Source: JAKAWQ01 sp963840545
GTDB taxonomy: Bacteria; Pseudomonadota; Alphaproteobacteria; Acetobacterales; Acetobacteraceae
Assembly (NCBI GenBank): GCA_963840545.1
Contig: CAWIZE010000002.1
Span: 1 to 64,000, forward strand
Length of the DNA stretch: 64,000 bases
Direction: 5' to 3'
Part shown: positions 53,346-62,012 of the stretch, one piece after another
Layout of the letters: every line of letters starts with the position of its first letter
Position numbering within the stretch: position 1 is the stretch's first letter
Position numbers and translations under genes: made by a program
The notes under the pieces: generated by a model
The model's input: only the letters and a program-made list of their open reading frames with translations
Database searches by the model: none
What the model was told of the DNA's origin: nothing

Positions 53346-54878
53346 TCAGGCGGCGGGCGGGAATTCCCGCTCGAACGCCGCCTCCGCCTCCAGGCTCTCG
53401 AGGTCGCGAAAAATGGTCGCGACCGCGACCTTCCGCCCCGCCGTGAAATAGCTCACGGCACAATCCCGCGCCTCGGGCGAGCCCGTGACCTCGATCCTGT
53501 CCCAGCGCGCCGCGTGGCCGACATAGGAAAGCGAAACGTCGTACTGCTGGGTCCAGAAGAACGGCACGATGTCGCAGCTTTCGCCGAGCCCCAGCATGTT
53601 GCGCGCCGCGATCCGGCCTTGCCGCCCGGCAACCACCCAGTGCTCGATCCTGAGCCGCCGCTCGCTCCGCCGGTCAGGCCAGCTTGCGATGTCCCCCGCC
53701 GCGAAGATGCCCGGCGCGCTCGCGGCGAGGAATTCATCGACCAGCACGCCGTCGGCAACCGCGAGGCCGGCCGCCGCGGCCAGCCCGGTCTCCGGCCGCA
53801 CGCCGATCCCGACCAGAACGAGCTCCGCCGGCAGCTCCGCGCCGCTGGCAAGCCTCACCGCCCGCTCGGTGATCGCCTGCGGCGTGGTGCCGAGATGGAA
53901 AACCACCCCGTGCGCCTCGTGCAGCCCTTTGAAGAACGCTCCGAGCTCGGGGCCGAGCATCCCCGCCATCGGCAAGGCCTCCGGCGCCACGACGGTGACC
54001 GCGAGCCCCCGCGTGGCGAGCGAGGCCGCCGCTTCGAGCCCGATGAAGCTGGCGCCCACCACCACGGCGGAGCGGGCCGCGCCGGCGCGCGCGATGATGG
54101 CCCGGCAATCGGCGAGCGAGCGCAGCGTGAAGACGTGCGGCAGGTCCCCGCCCGGAACGGCGAGCCGCCGCGGCACGGCGCCGGTTGCGAGCAGCAGCGC
54201 GTCCCACGCCAGCGCCCGCCCGTCGGCGAGCCGGATCTCTCGCGCCCCGGGGTCGAGGCTGACGACCTGCGTCCCGAGCTCGAGCGAGATGCCCCGCTCG
54301 CGATAGAACTCCGCCGGGCGGAGAAAAACCCATTCCTCGGGTGCGCTGCCGGCCAGGAAGTCCTTGGAAAGGTTGGGTCGGTCGCAGGGGAGTGTCGGCT
54401 CCCCGCTCACCAGCACGAGCTCGCCCCCGTAACCCTCGGCGCGCAGGGTCTCGGCCGCCGCATTCCCCGCCGCCCCGCCACCGACGATCACGATCCGCCG
54501 CTGGGTCGCGCCCGCCGGACGCTTCGGCGCCGGCGCGGCGCGCTTCTCGCGCACGAATACCCGCCCTCCCGCCTGCTCGACCCGCCAGCTTGGCAGCGGG
54601 TCCAGCGCCGGCGCGCGGAGCGCCGCCCCGTCGCGCAGGCTGAAGCAGGCGTGGTGCCAGGGGCAGCGCACCGTCTCGCCGACCATCAGCCCCTCGGCGA
54701 GCGGCCCGTGATAGTGCGAGCAGGAAGCACCGACGGCGAACCATTCCACCCCCCGTCGCGCCAGCAGCACGGCCTCGCCGCCGGCGTGGCCGAGCAGCAT
54801 CGCGCCCTCCGCCAGGGCGGCCGCATCGATGCCGGCAGCGAAATCCGGCCCCACCGGCTCCGGCGTCTCTTCGCCCAT
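53346..54878 (-). CDS. Rieske-FAD oxidoreductase (AIFM3-like)
   Basis: A 510-residue fusion. The N-terminal Rieske domain has CSHYHGPL (about residues 54-61) and CPWHHACF (about 73-80), the two-Cys/two-His [2Fe-2S] ligands. The C-terminal part is a pyridine-nucleotide-disulfide oxidoreductase: RIVIVGGGAAGNAAAETLRA (FAD), AVVVGASFIGLEAAASLA (NAD) and GIFAAGDIASW (FAD). It probably transfers electrons between NAD(P)H, FAD and the cluster, like ferredoxin reductases of oxygenase systems. The start at Met 54878 (MGEETPEPVGPDF) is preferred. It is convergent with nusG. Confidence 0.87.
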   Translation of the reverse strand: MGEETPEPVGPDFAAGIDAAALAEGAMLLGHAGGEAVLLARRGVEWFAVGASCSHYHGPLAEGLMVGETVRCPWHHACFSLRDGAALRAPALDPLPSWRVEQAGGRVFVREKRAAPAPKRPAGATQRRIVIVGGGAAGNAAAETLRAEGYGGELVLVSGEPTLPCDRPNLSKDFLAGSAPEEWVFLRPAEFYRERGISLELGTQVVSLDPGAREIRLADGRALAWDALLLATGAVPRRLAVPGGDLPHVFTLRSLADCRAIIARAGAARSAVVVGASFIGLEAAASLATRGLAVTVVAPEALPMAGMLGPELGAFFKGLHEAHGVVFHLGTTPQAITERAVRLASGAELPAELVLVGIGVRPETGLAAAAGLAVADGVLVDEFLAASAPGIFAAGDIASWPDRRSERRLRIEHWVVAGRQGRIAARNMLGLGESCDIVPFFWTQQYDVSLSYVGHAARWDRIEVTGSPEARDCAVSYFTAGRKVAVATIFRDLESLEAEAAFEREFPPAA

Positions 54879-54999
54879 GCTGCCCTCCCGCGGCGGTTTT
54901 CCGCCGATCCCCGAGACTAGCCTCGCCGCCCTTCGCGGGGCCACCCACCCTCCCGCCTTGCGCAGCCGCGCCCCCGCGTCTCTACTTCCGTCCGCCCCG

Positions 55000-56077
55000 A
55001 TGACCCCAGCTCCAATCGACTGCGACGTTCACCCCACGGTGCCCGGCCTCGCGGCGCTGATGCCCTATCTCGAGCCGCACTGGCGCGAGCAGGTCGTCGC
55101 GCGCGGCCTCGACGAACTCGAACTCGATCAGCTACCCGAAGAACGCCCCGCTCACCGCCCGCCCGGATTTTTCGCCAGACGCCGGCACGGATCCCGCGCG
55201 GTTCCTCGCCCAGGCGCTCGATCCCTACGGCACGCGGCTGGCAATCTGCAACTGCCTCTATGGCGTGCAGCTTCCCTTCAGCGAGGATCTCGGCGCCGCC
55301 CTCGCCGCCGCGCTCAACGACTGGATCGCCCACGAATGGCTCGATCGCGATCCGCGCCTGCGCGCCTCGATCGTCGTGCCGACGCAGAACCCCGCGCTCG
55401 CGGCCGCCGAGATCGCCCGCGTGGCGGCGGACCGCCGCTTCGTCCAGGTCCTGCTGCTCGCCAACGATTCCGAGCCGTTCGGCAGGCGGCACTGGTGGCC
55501 GATCTACGAAGCGGCCGCCCGCAACGACCTGCCCATCGGCATCCATGCCGGCAGCAATTACCGCCATCCCGTCACCGGCGTCGGCTGGCCTTCCTATTAC
55601 ATCGAGGACTATGCCGCCCAGGCCCTATCCTTCCAGTCCCAGCTCGCGAGCCTCATCTGCGAGGGGGTTTTTTCGAAGTTTCCGACCCTCCGCGTCGTGC
55701 TGATCGAGTCCGGCTTCACTTGGCTGCCCGCCTTCGTCTGGCGGCTCGGCAAATTCTGGCGCGGCCTGCGCGCCGAAATTCCCTGGGTCACGGCCCCGCC
55801 GGCCGAGATCGTGCGCGAGCGCGTGCGCTTCACCCTCCAGCCGATCGACGCGCCCGAGGACCCCGCCATCCTGCTCCGGGTGATCGAGCAGATGGGCTCA
55901 GACCGGCTGCTGCTCTTCTCGACCGACCATCCACACTGGCAGTTCGACGGCGCCGCCTTGCCGGCCCCCCTGGCCGATTGCTTTCCGCCCGCGCTCGCCG
56001 AACGCGTGCTGGCGGAGAACGCGTTCGAGACCTATCCTCGACTCAAGGAGGGGCTCAAGGAGGAGGGTGGGAAATGA
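55000..56077 (+). pseudogene. Amidohydrolase family protein, one-base frameshift
   Basis: An intact product would be about 358 residues, of the amidohydrolase 2 (ACMSD-like) type: PIDCDVHPTVPGL (HxH-like metal site), later IGIHAGSNYRHPVTGVGWPS, VLIESGFTWLPAFVWRL and LLLFSTDHPHWQFDGAAL (metal-binding Asp and His). The frame breaks at about 55128: LDELELD should continue SYPKNAPLT; one base is extra, and the length is one over a multiple of three. It is followed with an ATGA overlap by a related gene. The pair, with the Rieske-FAD enzyme nearby, suggests ring-compound or carboxylate breakdown; the substrate is unknown. Confidence 0.83.
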
Positions 56078-57177
56078 ACGTCACGCTGCGCGAGCGCACC
56101 GGATCGCAAGCCGCCGTCCAGGCCGTGATCGACTGCGACGTCCACCAGGCCATGCGTGGCATCGCCGACCTCAAGCCCTATCTCTCCGAGCGCTGGTGGG
56201 ATCACCTCGCCACGTACGGCCAGCGCCGCCGCCTCGGCCCGGCGAAAGGGCCGGCCTATCCCAAGGGCCAGCCCGGCGCGATGCGCCGCGACGCCTGGCC
56301 CGAGGGCGGCGGCCGTGCCGGCAGCGATCTCGGCCTGATGCAGCGCCAGCATCTCGACCCCAACCATGTCGCCTTCGCGATCCTCAACCCGCTGACGCCG
56401 AGCGGGCAGGGGCTGCAGGACCAGGAGCTCAGCGCCGCCGTCTGCACGGCGGTCAACCGCTGGCAGGTCGATGCCTGGACCTCGCAGGATCGGCGCCTGC
56501 GCGCCTCGATCGTCGTCCCCTACGAGGACGGCACGGCATCCGCCGCCGAGATCGAACGCTGGGCCGGCGACAAGAACTTCGCCCAGGTCCTGCTCCTGAG
56601 CCGCACCGCCGAGCCGCTCGGCCAGCGCCGCTACTGGCCGATCTACGAGGCCGCCGAGCAGGCCGGGCTGCCCGTCGGCATCCATGCCTTCGGCTATGGC
56701 GGGCAGGCGATCAGCGGCGGCGGGTGGCCATCGTTCTATATCGAGGAGATGAGCGGCCACGCGCAGTGCGCCGGGGCGCAGCTCACGAGCCTGGTCATGG
56801 AGGGCGTCTTCGCCCGCTTCCCGCGGCTTTCGATCGTGCTGACCGAAGCGGGCTTCGCCTGGCTCCCTTCGCTGCTCTGGCGGCTCGACAAGCTCTGGCT
56901 TCGCATGCAGGGCGAGGTGCCGCAGGTGAAGGAGCCGCCCTCGTCCTATGTCCGCCGCCAGGTGTGGCTGACGACGCAGCCGATGGAAGAGCCGGAGCAC
57001 CGGCGGCATTTCCGCGACATCGTCGCATGGATCGGCGCCGATAGGCTGCTCTTCGCCTCCGACTACCCGCACTGGGATTTCGACGACCCGGGCGAGGCTT
57101 TTCCCGTCGCCCTCGATCCGGCGACGCAGCGGAGCATCTGCTTCGCCAACGCCGCTTCGCTCTACCGGCTGGGCTGA
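56074..57177 (+). CDS. Amidohydrolase family protein
   Basis: A 367-residue paralogue of the preceding gene: VIDCDVHQAMRGIADLKPYL (metal site), LPVGIHAFGYGGQAISGGG, VLTEAGFAWLPSLLWRLDKL and LLFASDYPHWDFDDPGEAFP (metal-binding Asp). It belongs to the amidohydrolase 2 superfamily of decarboxylases and hydrolases. The start overlaps the previous stop. The two may act on related substrates or as a hetero-oligomer; the sequence does not decide. Confidence 0.85.
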   Translation: MNVTLRERTGSQAAVQAVIDCDVHQAMRGIADLKPYLSERWWDHLATYGQRRRLGPAKGPAYPKGQPGAMRRDAWPEGGGRAGSDLGLMQRQHLDPNHVAFAILNPLTPSGQGLQDQELSAAVCTAVNRWQVDAWTSQDRRLRASIVVPYEDGTASAAEIERWAGDKNFAQVLLLSRTAEPLGQRRYWPIYEAAEQAGLPVGIHAFGYGGQAISGGGWPSFYIEEMSGHAQCAGAQLTSLVMEGVFARFPRLSIVLTEAGFAWLPSLLWRLDKLWLRMQGEVPQVKEPPSSYVRRQVWLTTQPMEEPEHRRHFRDIVAWIGADRLLFASDYPHWDFDDPGEAFPVALDPATQRSICFANAASLYRLG

Positions 57178-57232
57178 CGGCGGCAGCAATTCTTCCCAAG
57201 CCGCGGCCCCGCCCACGCCGTAGCAGCAAGGC

Positions 57233-57478
57233 ATGACGGCGCGGAGACTCGCCTGGGGCTGGATCGGCCGCCCCGGCCATGAGGACCTTGTCCTCGACGC
57301 CGGCCGCTTTCGCTACCACGGCCTTGCCACCGGATTCGCGGCCGAACTCGAAGCCGATCCGGACGGACTCGTTCTTCGTTACGGCGACATCTGGCGTAGG
57401 GCCGGCGGCCCAGGGACAAGCCGCCGCTGGACTTGCGTCGGTCGAGCGGCAGGGTTAATCTCGATTCAATATCGATAA
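57233..57478 (+). CDS. Hypothetical protein, possibly truncated
   Basis: An 81-codon frame starting MTARRLAWGWIGRPGHEDLV, then ELEADPDGLVLRYGDIWRRA. The first ~60 residues have a sensible beta-sheet pattern; the end runs into the control region of the next gene and looks accidental. I do not recognise a family. It may be a truncated enzyme-associated domain. Confidence 0.4.
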   Translation: MTARRLAWGWIGRPGHEDLVLDAGRFRYHGLATGFAAELEADPDGLVLRYGDIWRRAGGPGTSRRWTCVGRAAGLISIQYR

Positions 57479-57495
57479 ACAATCGAGGGAGCGTT

Positions 57496-58122
57496 ATGAC
57501 TGGCCGTGGGTCCGCCGTCCTGGGGAACCTCCGCCGCCGCATCGTGTTGAACGAGCTTGCCCCGGGTGCCGTGCTCACCGAGCTCAGGCTTGCCGAGGAT
57601 CTCGGCTGCAGCCAGGCCGCCGTGCGCGAGGCGTTGCTCCGGCTCGACGGCGAGGGTCTGGTGGTTCGCGCCGGCCGGGCAGGGACGACGGTGACGGATC
57701 TCGACACCGCGACCGCCAGCGAAATCCTCGATCTTCGTCGGCGCATGGAGCTGCGCGCCGCCCGCCATGCCGCGCGCCGCGCGACCCACGGCGACTATGC
57801 CCGCCTCGCCGCACTTCAGGACGCGATGGACAAGGCTGCCCAGGCGGGCGACGCCTGGGCGCTGATCGAGCGCGACACGGCTTTCCACCTCGCACTTTAC
57901 CGCATTGGCGGCGTGCCCGCGCTCGTCCCGATCCTTGCCCGCTGCATCGTGCACACCCATCGCTTCAAGCTCTGGGCGCCCTGGCACCAGCGCCCGCTCG
58001 CGGCCACCGCCGCGCGGCACCGCCCGATTCTTGCCGCGGTCAACGCGGGCGACGCAACCGCCCTCGTCCATACGCTCGGAGAGCATCTCGAAACGATCGT
58101 CGAACGCAAGGCCGCTGCCTGA
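57496..58122 (+). CDS. GntR/FCD-family transcriptional regulator
   Basis: A 208-residue protein: N-terminal winged helix (LRLAEDLGCSQAAVREALLR, then GEGLVVRAGRAGTTV) and the helical FCD ligand domain with DTAFHLALYRIGGVPAL and HRPILAAVNAGDATALV, whose Asp and His residues bind metal in the family. It probably controls the sugar-uptake operon that follows. GATTCAATATCGATAAACAA-type sequence just upstream includes a TCGAT/ATCGA dyad that might be its operator. Start at Met 57496. Confidence 0.87.
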   Translation: MTGRGSAVLGNLRRRIVLNELAPGAVLTELRLAEDLGCSQAAVREALLRLDGEGLVVRAGRAGTTVTDLDTATASEILDLRRRMELRAARHAARRATHGDYARLAALQDAMDKAAQAGDAWALIERDTAFHLALYRIGGVPALVPILARCIVHTHRFKLWAPWHQRPLAATAARHRPILAAVNAGDATALVHTLGEHLETIVERKAAA

Positions 58123-58151
58123 CGCAGCGGCCGCGAGACTGGGGGAAATCC

Positions 58152-59366
58152 ATGAAGCGCAGAAATCTGCTGGCCGCCACTGCCGCGCTCGCCGCCGCGC
58201 CGCTCGCGCATCCACACGCGGCGACGCCCGTCACCGTCCGCTGGTGGTACCATTTCGACAACCCGAGGGCCTCGCCCGCTTCGCTCGTCACCGCTTTCGA
58301 GAAGGCAAACCCCGGCATTCGGATCCAGGCCGAAAGCATACCCTGGGGCGGCGGCGCCGACTACGACAACCGGCTCTACACCGCGCTCGTCGCCGGCGGC
58401 GGGCCCGATTGCGCGATGGTGAAGCTCGAGAATCTCGGCCGGCTGATGGAGATGGAGACGCTCCAGGACCTCGGCCCGATGATCGATTCCTGGTTCGCGA
58501 AAGGCGACATCAATCCGAACATCTGGCGCATCAACACGGCGCCGAGCGGCGCCCGCTACTACCTGCCGGTGCAATACGTGATGCTCTATCTCTATGTCCG
58601 CCAGGACTGGCTCGATGCGGCGCATCTCGCCCCGCCCGCGACGTTCGATGCGTTCCTCCACGCTGCCCAGGCGATGACCGAGAAGGGGCACTGGGGATTT
58701 GGCCTGCGCGGCGGCCCGGGCGGACAGGATTTCTGGGCCACTTTCGTCCTCGGCGGCGGCGCGAGCCTCACCAAGGGCGGGCTCGTCACGCCGGCGGCGA
58801 TCGCCGCCAATGCCTGGTTCATCGACCTCTTCCGCAAATGGAAGGTCTGCCCGCCGTCCGCGCCGACCGACGGCTTCCTCCAGACTATCAACAACATGAA
58901 GGCCGGCGTGACCGGCATGACGATCCACCATATCGGCTCGGCCAACGCGCTGGTCGCCGCACTCGGCGATCGCATCACCGCGGTGCCGGTGCCGCGCGGG
59001 CCCGGGGGCAAGGGCTGGGCCACCTTCGGCGACGGCTCGAATGCGATCTTCGCCGGAAGCCGCAACAAGGAAGCGGCGTGGCGGTGGATCTCTTTCCTCT
59101 CCACCGCCGAGAACAATGTCGCCTTCAACATTCTGACTGCGCAGGTCACCGTCACCACCTCGGGTGCCGCGCACTGGACGGCCGAGCCGCAACGTTTCGT
59201 CGAGGCCACGCTTGATTCGCTCCCGATCGCGCATGTATTTCCGGCGCTACCGGCGACCGCCGAGTTCGTGAGCACCGATTGGCCGCAGATGACGCAGAAG
59301 GCGCTGCTCGGCGAGATCACGCCCGCGGCGATGATGCGGAATTTCGAAAAGCTCTATTTCGGATGA
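58152..59366 (+). CDS. Sugar ABC transporter solute-binding protein
   Basis: A 404-residue extracellular solute-binding protein of family 1. It has an N-terminal twin-arginine-like signal (MKRRNLLAATAALAAAPLAH) and a mature part with VTVRWWYHFDNPRASPASLV, PGIRIQAESIPWGGGADYDN and YLPVQYVMLYLYVRQDWL. It delivers a sugar or polyol to the permeases encoded next. The permease start overlaps its stop (ATGA). The ligand is not identifiable from sequence. Confidence 0.9.
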   Translation: MKRRNLLAATAALAAAPLAHPHAATPVTVRWWYHFDNPRASPASLVTAFEKANPGIRIQAESIPWGGGADYDNRLYTALVAGGGPDCAMVKLENLGRLMEMETLQDLGPMIDSWFAKGDINPNIWRINTAPSGARYYLPVQYVMLYLYVRQDWLDAAHLAPPATFDAFLHAAQAMTEKGHWGFGLRGGPGGQDFWATFVLGGGASLTKGGLVTPAAIAANAWFIDLFRKWKVCPPSAPTDGFLQTINNMKAGVTGMTIHHIGSANALVAALGDRITAVPVPRGPGGKGWATFGDGSNAIFAGSRNKEAAWRWISFLSTAENNVAFNILTAQVTVTTSGAAHWTAEPQRFVEATLDSLPIAHVFPALPATAEFVSTDWPQMTQKALLGEITPAAMMRNFEKLYFG

Positions 59367-60286
59367 GGATAGTGGCGGCCAGCCGGGTGGCGCCCGCGTC
59401 CTGGGCGCCCTTCTCGGGCATCCGCGCATCGCGGGTGCTCACGCCCTGGGCACTGCTCGCGCCGGCGCTCGTTGCCACGACCCTCGTGGTGCTGATCCCG
59501 GTGCTCGGCACGCTCTGGATGTCGCTGCACCGCTTCGTGCTTTTCCAGCCGCGCGTGATGCCCTTCATCGGGTTGGCCAACTATGTTTCCCTTCTCGCCG
59601 ATCCCGCCTTCTGGGCGAGCCTCGGCCATTCGCTGGTCTGGGTCGCAGCCGGCGTTTCGTTGCAGTTCTCGCTCGGCTTCGCCGCGGCGCTGCTGCTCAA
59701 CCGCCGCTTCGCCTGGCGCGGCCTCGCCCGCGCGCTGATCGTCGTGCCCTGGGCGCTGCCGAGCGTCATCATCGGCCTCGTCTGGACGTGGATGCTCGAT
59801 TTCAATCTCGGCGTGGTCAACACGGTGCTGCAGCGGCTCGGCCTCCTCGCCCATCCGATCGCCTGGCTTTCCCAGCCGATGACGGCGATGATCGCGGTGA
59901 TCCTGGCACTCACCTGGCAGGGTTTTCCCTTCTTCGCCGTCACCCTGCTCGCGGGGTTGCAAGGGATCCCGCGCGAGCATTACGAGGCCGCGGCGATCGA
60001 CGGCGCCGGCGCCGTCCGCTCGTTCTGGCACGTCACGCTTCCGGGGCTCGCGCCGGTGATGGCGACAGCACTTCTCCTGCGCATGATCTGGGTCGCCAAC
60101 TCGCTCGACCTCATCTTCATCATGACCGGCGGCGGTCCCGGCACGGCGACCGAGACGCTGCCCCTCTACGCGTTCCTCAAGGCCTGGACCAACCTCGATT
60201 ACGGCTACGGCTCGGCGCTCGCCGTGGTGCTGACGGTGCTCCTGCTCGTTGTCGTCATCATCTACACCTCCCGGGCGAGCGCGTGA
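59363..60286 (+). CDS. Sugar ABC transporter permease (MalF/UgpA type)
   Basis: A 307-residue inner-membrane protein with six or so helices. The ABC-permease loop EHYEAAAIDGAGAVRSFWHV (EAA motif) and FWHVTLPGLAPVMATALLLR are visible. It pairs with the permease at 60286. The short N-terminal tail and overlap with the binding-protein gene show coupling. No ATPase gene of this system is in the window. Confidence 0.9.
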   Translation: MRIVAASRVAPASWAPFSGIRASRVLTPWALLAPALVATTLVVLIPVLGTLWMSLHRFVLFQPRVMPFIGLANYVSLLADPAFWASLGHSLVWVAAGVSLQFSLGFAAALLLNRRFAWRGLARALIVVPWALPSVIIGLVWTWMLDFNLGVVNTVLQRLGLLAHPIAWLSQPMTAMIAVILALTWQGFPFFAVTLLAGLQGIPREHYEAAAIDGAGAVRSFWHVTLPGLAPVMATALLLRMIWVANSLDLIFIMTGGGPGTATETLPLYAFLKAWTNLDYGYGSALAVVLTVLLLVVVIIYTSRASA

Positions 60287-61125
60287 TGCCGCGCGCGCGG
60301 GCGAGCCGGCTCAGGCTTTTTCTCGGCACGGAGCTTCCGCTCGGCCTGATCCTCGCGTTCGGCCTTCTGCCGTGGCTCTGGATGATGCTCTCGGCGATCC
60401 GCCCGAGCGCGGACTGGACCGAGCTTCCGCTTCATCTTTGGCCTTCGCGCCTGACCTTCGCCCATGTCGCCGAGCTGCTCGGCCAGACGAGCTTTCTCGC
60501 CAATCTCGAGAACAGCGTGATCGTCGCCGCCGGGACGCTCGTCCTCGGGCTCGTGCTCGCGGTGCCCGCCGCCTACGCCTTTTCCCGCTTCCGCTTCCGC
60601 GGGCGGCGGACCTTCCGGACATTGTTCCTGGTCGTCAACATGTTCCCGGTGGTGCTCCTGCTCCTGCCGCTCTTCGTCATCTTCCGCGCGCTGCATCTGC
60701 TGGACACCTACCCCGCCCTGATCCTTGCGGACGCCACCTTCGCGCTTCCCTTCGCGGTTTGGCTGCTCAGCGGCTACATGGAATCGATTCCGCGCGATCT
60801 CGATGAGGCGGCGATGATCGACGGCGCCTCGCGCCTCCAGACCATGCGCCTCGTCGTCATGCCGCTCGCGCTGCCCGGCATCGTCGCGGTCGGGATCTAT
60901 CTTTTCATCGCCTCATGGAACGAATATCTCTTCGCGCTGATGCTTTCCGGCGAACGGGTGCGCACCGTTACCGTCGCGCTTCAGATGTTCATCGGCGAGA
61001 ACCAGGTGCAATGGGGATTGCTGACCGCCGGCGGCACGCTCGTCGCCCTTCCGGTCGTTCTTCTTTTCCTTGCCGTGCAGCGGCATCTCGCAGGCGGCCT
61101 CACAGGCGGCGCAGTGAAGGGGTGA
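60286..61125 (+). CDS. Sugar ABC transporter permease (MalG/UgpE type)
   Basis: A 279-residue permease: ETELPLGLILAFGLLPWLWM-like first helix (LGTELPLGLILAFGLLPWLW), then DLDEAAMIDGASRLQTMRLV, which is the EAA motif, and LYLFIASWNEYLFALML-type final helices. It overlaps the previous gene as TGATG. It forms the second half of the transport channel. The missing ATPase is probably a shared one encoded elsewhere. Confidence 0.9.
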   Translation: MPRARASRLRLFLGTELPLGLILAFGLLPWLWMMLSAIRPSADWTELPLHLWPSRLTFAHVAELLGQTSFLANLENSVIVAAGTLVLGLVLAVPAAYAFSRFRFRGRRTFRTLFLVVNMFPVVLLLLPLFVIFRALHLLDTYPALILADATFALPFAVWLLSGYMESIPRDLDEAAMIDGASRLQTMRLVVMPLALPGIVAVGIYLFIASWNEYLFALMLSGERVRTVTVALQMFIGENQVQWGLLTAGGTLVALPVVLLFLAVQRHLAGGLTGGAVKG

Positions 61126-61127
61126 GA

Positions 61128-62012
61128 ATGCGGAAGACCTCGCCGGTCGGCGTGATTTCGATGAGCTACGCGCGCCCGTTCGGGCCTGGGCATTTTTCCC
61201 TCTTTCCCCGCATGAAGGCGGCGGGAATGGATTTCTGCGAGCTCCTGGTGCCCGAGCCCGGCGAGCTCGATCCCGCCGCCGCGCGGAAAGCGGCGGCCGA
61301 GGCCGGGCTTTTTCTCGTCCTCGCCGCCCGCGTCAATGCCACGCGGGATCTCTCCGCCGCCGATCCCGCAGTGCACGAGGCCGCGATCGCCTATCTCCGC
61401 TTCGCGGTCGATATCGCGGTTGCGGCGGGCGCCCGGATCGTCGGCGGGCCGCTCTATGGCAGTCCGCTCGTCTTCGCCGGGCGTCCGCCCGCGCCGATCG
61501 GCGAGGCCGAGCGCGCCGCGCGCATCGCCCGTGTCGCCGAAGGGTTGCGCGCGGCGGGCGCCTATGCCGCCGAACGCAGCGTTATGCTCGCCGTGGAGCC
61601 GCTCAACCGTTTCGAGACCGATTTCTGCAATCTCGCCGCCCAGGCCGCCGCGCTCGTCCGCGAGGTCGCGAGCCCTGCCGTCGGCGTGATGCTCGACACC
61701 TTCCATATGAACATGGAGGAGGACGATCTGCCGGCCGCCATCCGCGCCAGCGGCGCCCATCTCGTCCATTTCCAGGCGAACGAGAACCATCGCGGATTCC
61801 TCGGCACGGGCCATCTCGACTGGCCCGCCATCGCCCGCGCGCTCGCCGCGATCGGCTATGCCGGGCCGATCACGCTCGAGCCGTTCCGCCGCCGCGACCG
61901 GCGGCTCTCCACCCCGTTGGCGCAATGGCGCCCGCCGGCGGAGGACGAGGATGCCGACCTCGCCGCCAGTGCGGCACTGCTGCGCGGCGCGCTGCACGCG
62001 GCGTCGCTCTGA
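61128..62012 (+). CDS. Sugar phosphate isomerase/epimerase (AP endonuclease 2 fold)
   Basis: A 294-residue TIM-barrel protein: MRKTSPVGVISMSYARPFGP, AVEPLNRFETDFCNLAAQAA (metal-binding Glu), VGVMLDTFHMNMEEDDLPAA (Asp, His), HLVHFQANENHRGFLGTGHL and GPITLEPFRRRD. The pattern fits ketose 3-epimerases and related sugar isomerases. It probably converts the imported sugar or its oxidised form. Start at 61128; a GTG at 61122 is also possible. It overlaps the next gene as TGATG. Confidence 0.85.
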   Translation: MRKTSPVGVISMSYARPFGPGHFSLFPRMKAAGMDFCELLVPEPGELDPAAARKAAAEAGLFLVLAARVNATRDLSAADPAVHEAAIAYLRFAVDIAVAAGARIVGGPLYGSPLVFAGRPPAPIGEAERAARIARVAEGLRAAGAYAAERSVMLAVEPLNRFETDFCNLAAQAAALVREVASPAVGVMLDTFHMNMEEDDLPAAIRASGAHLVHFQANENHRGFLGTGHLDWPAIARALAAIGYAGPITLEPFRRRDRRLSTPLAQWRPPAEDEDADLAASAALLRGALHAASL

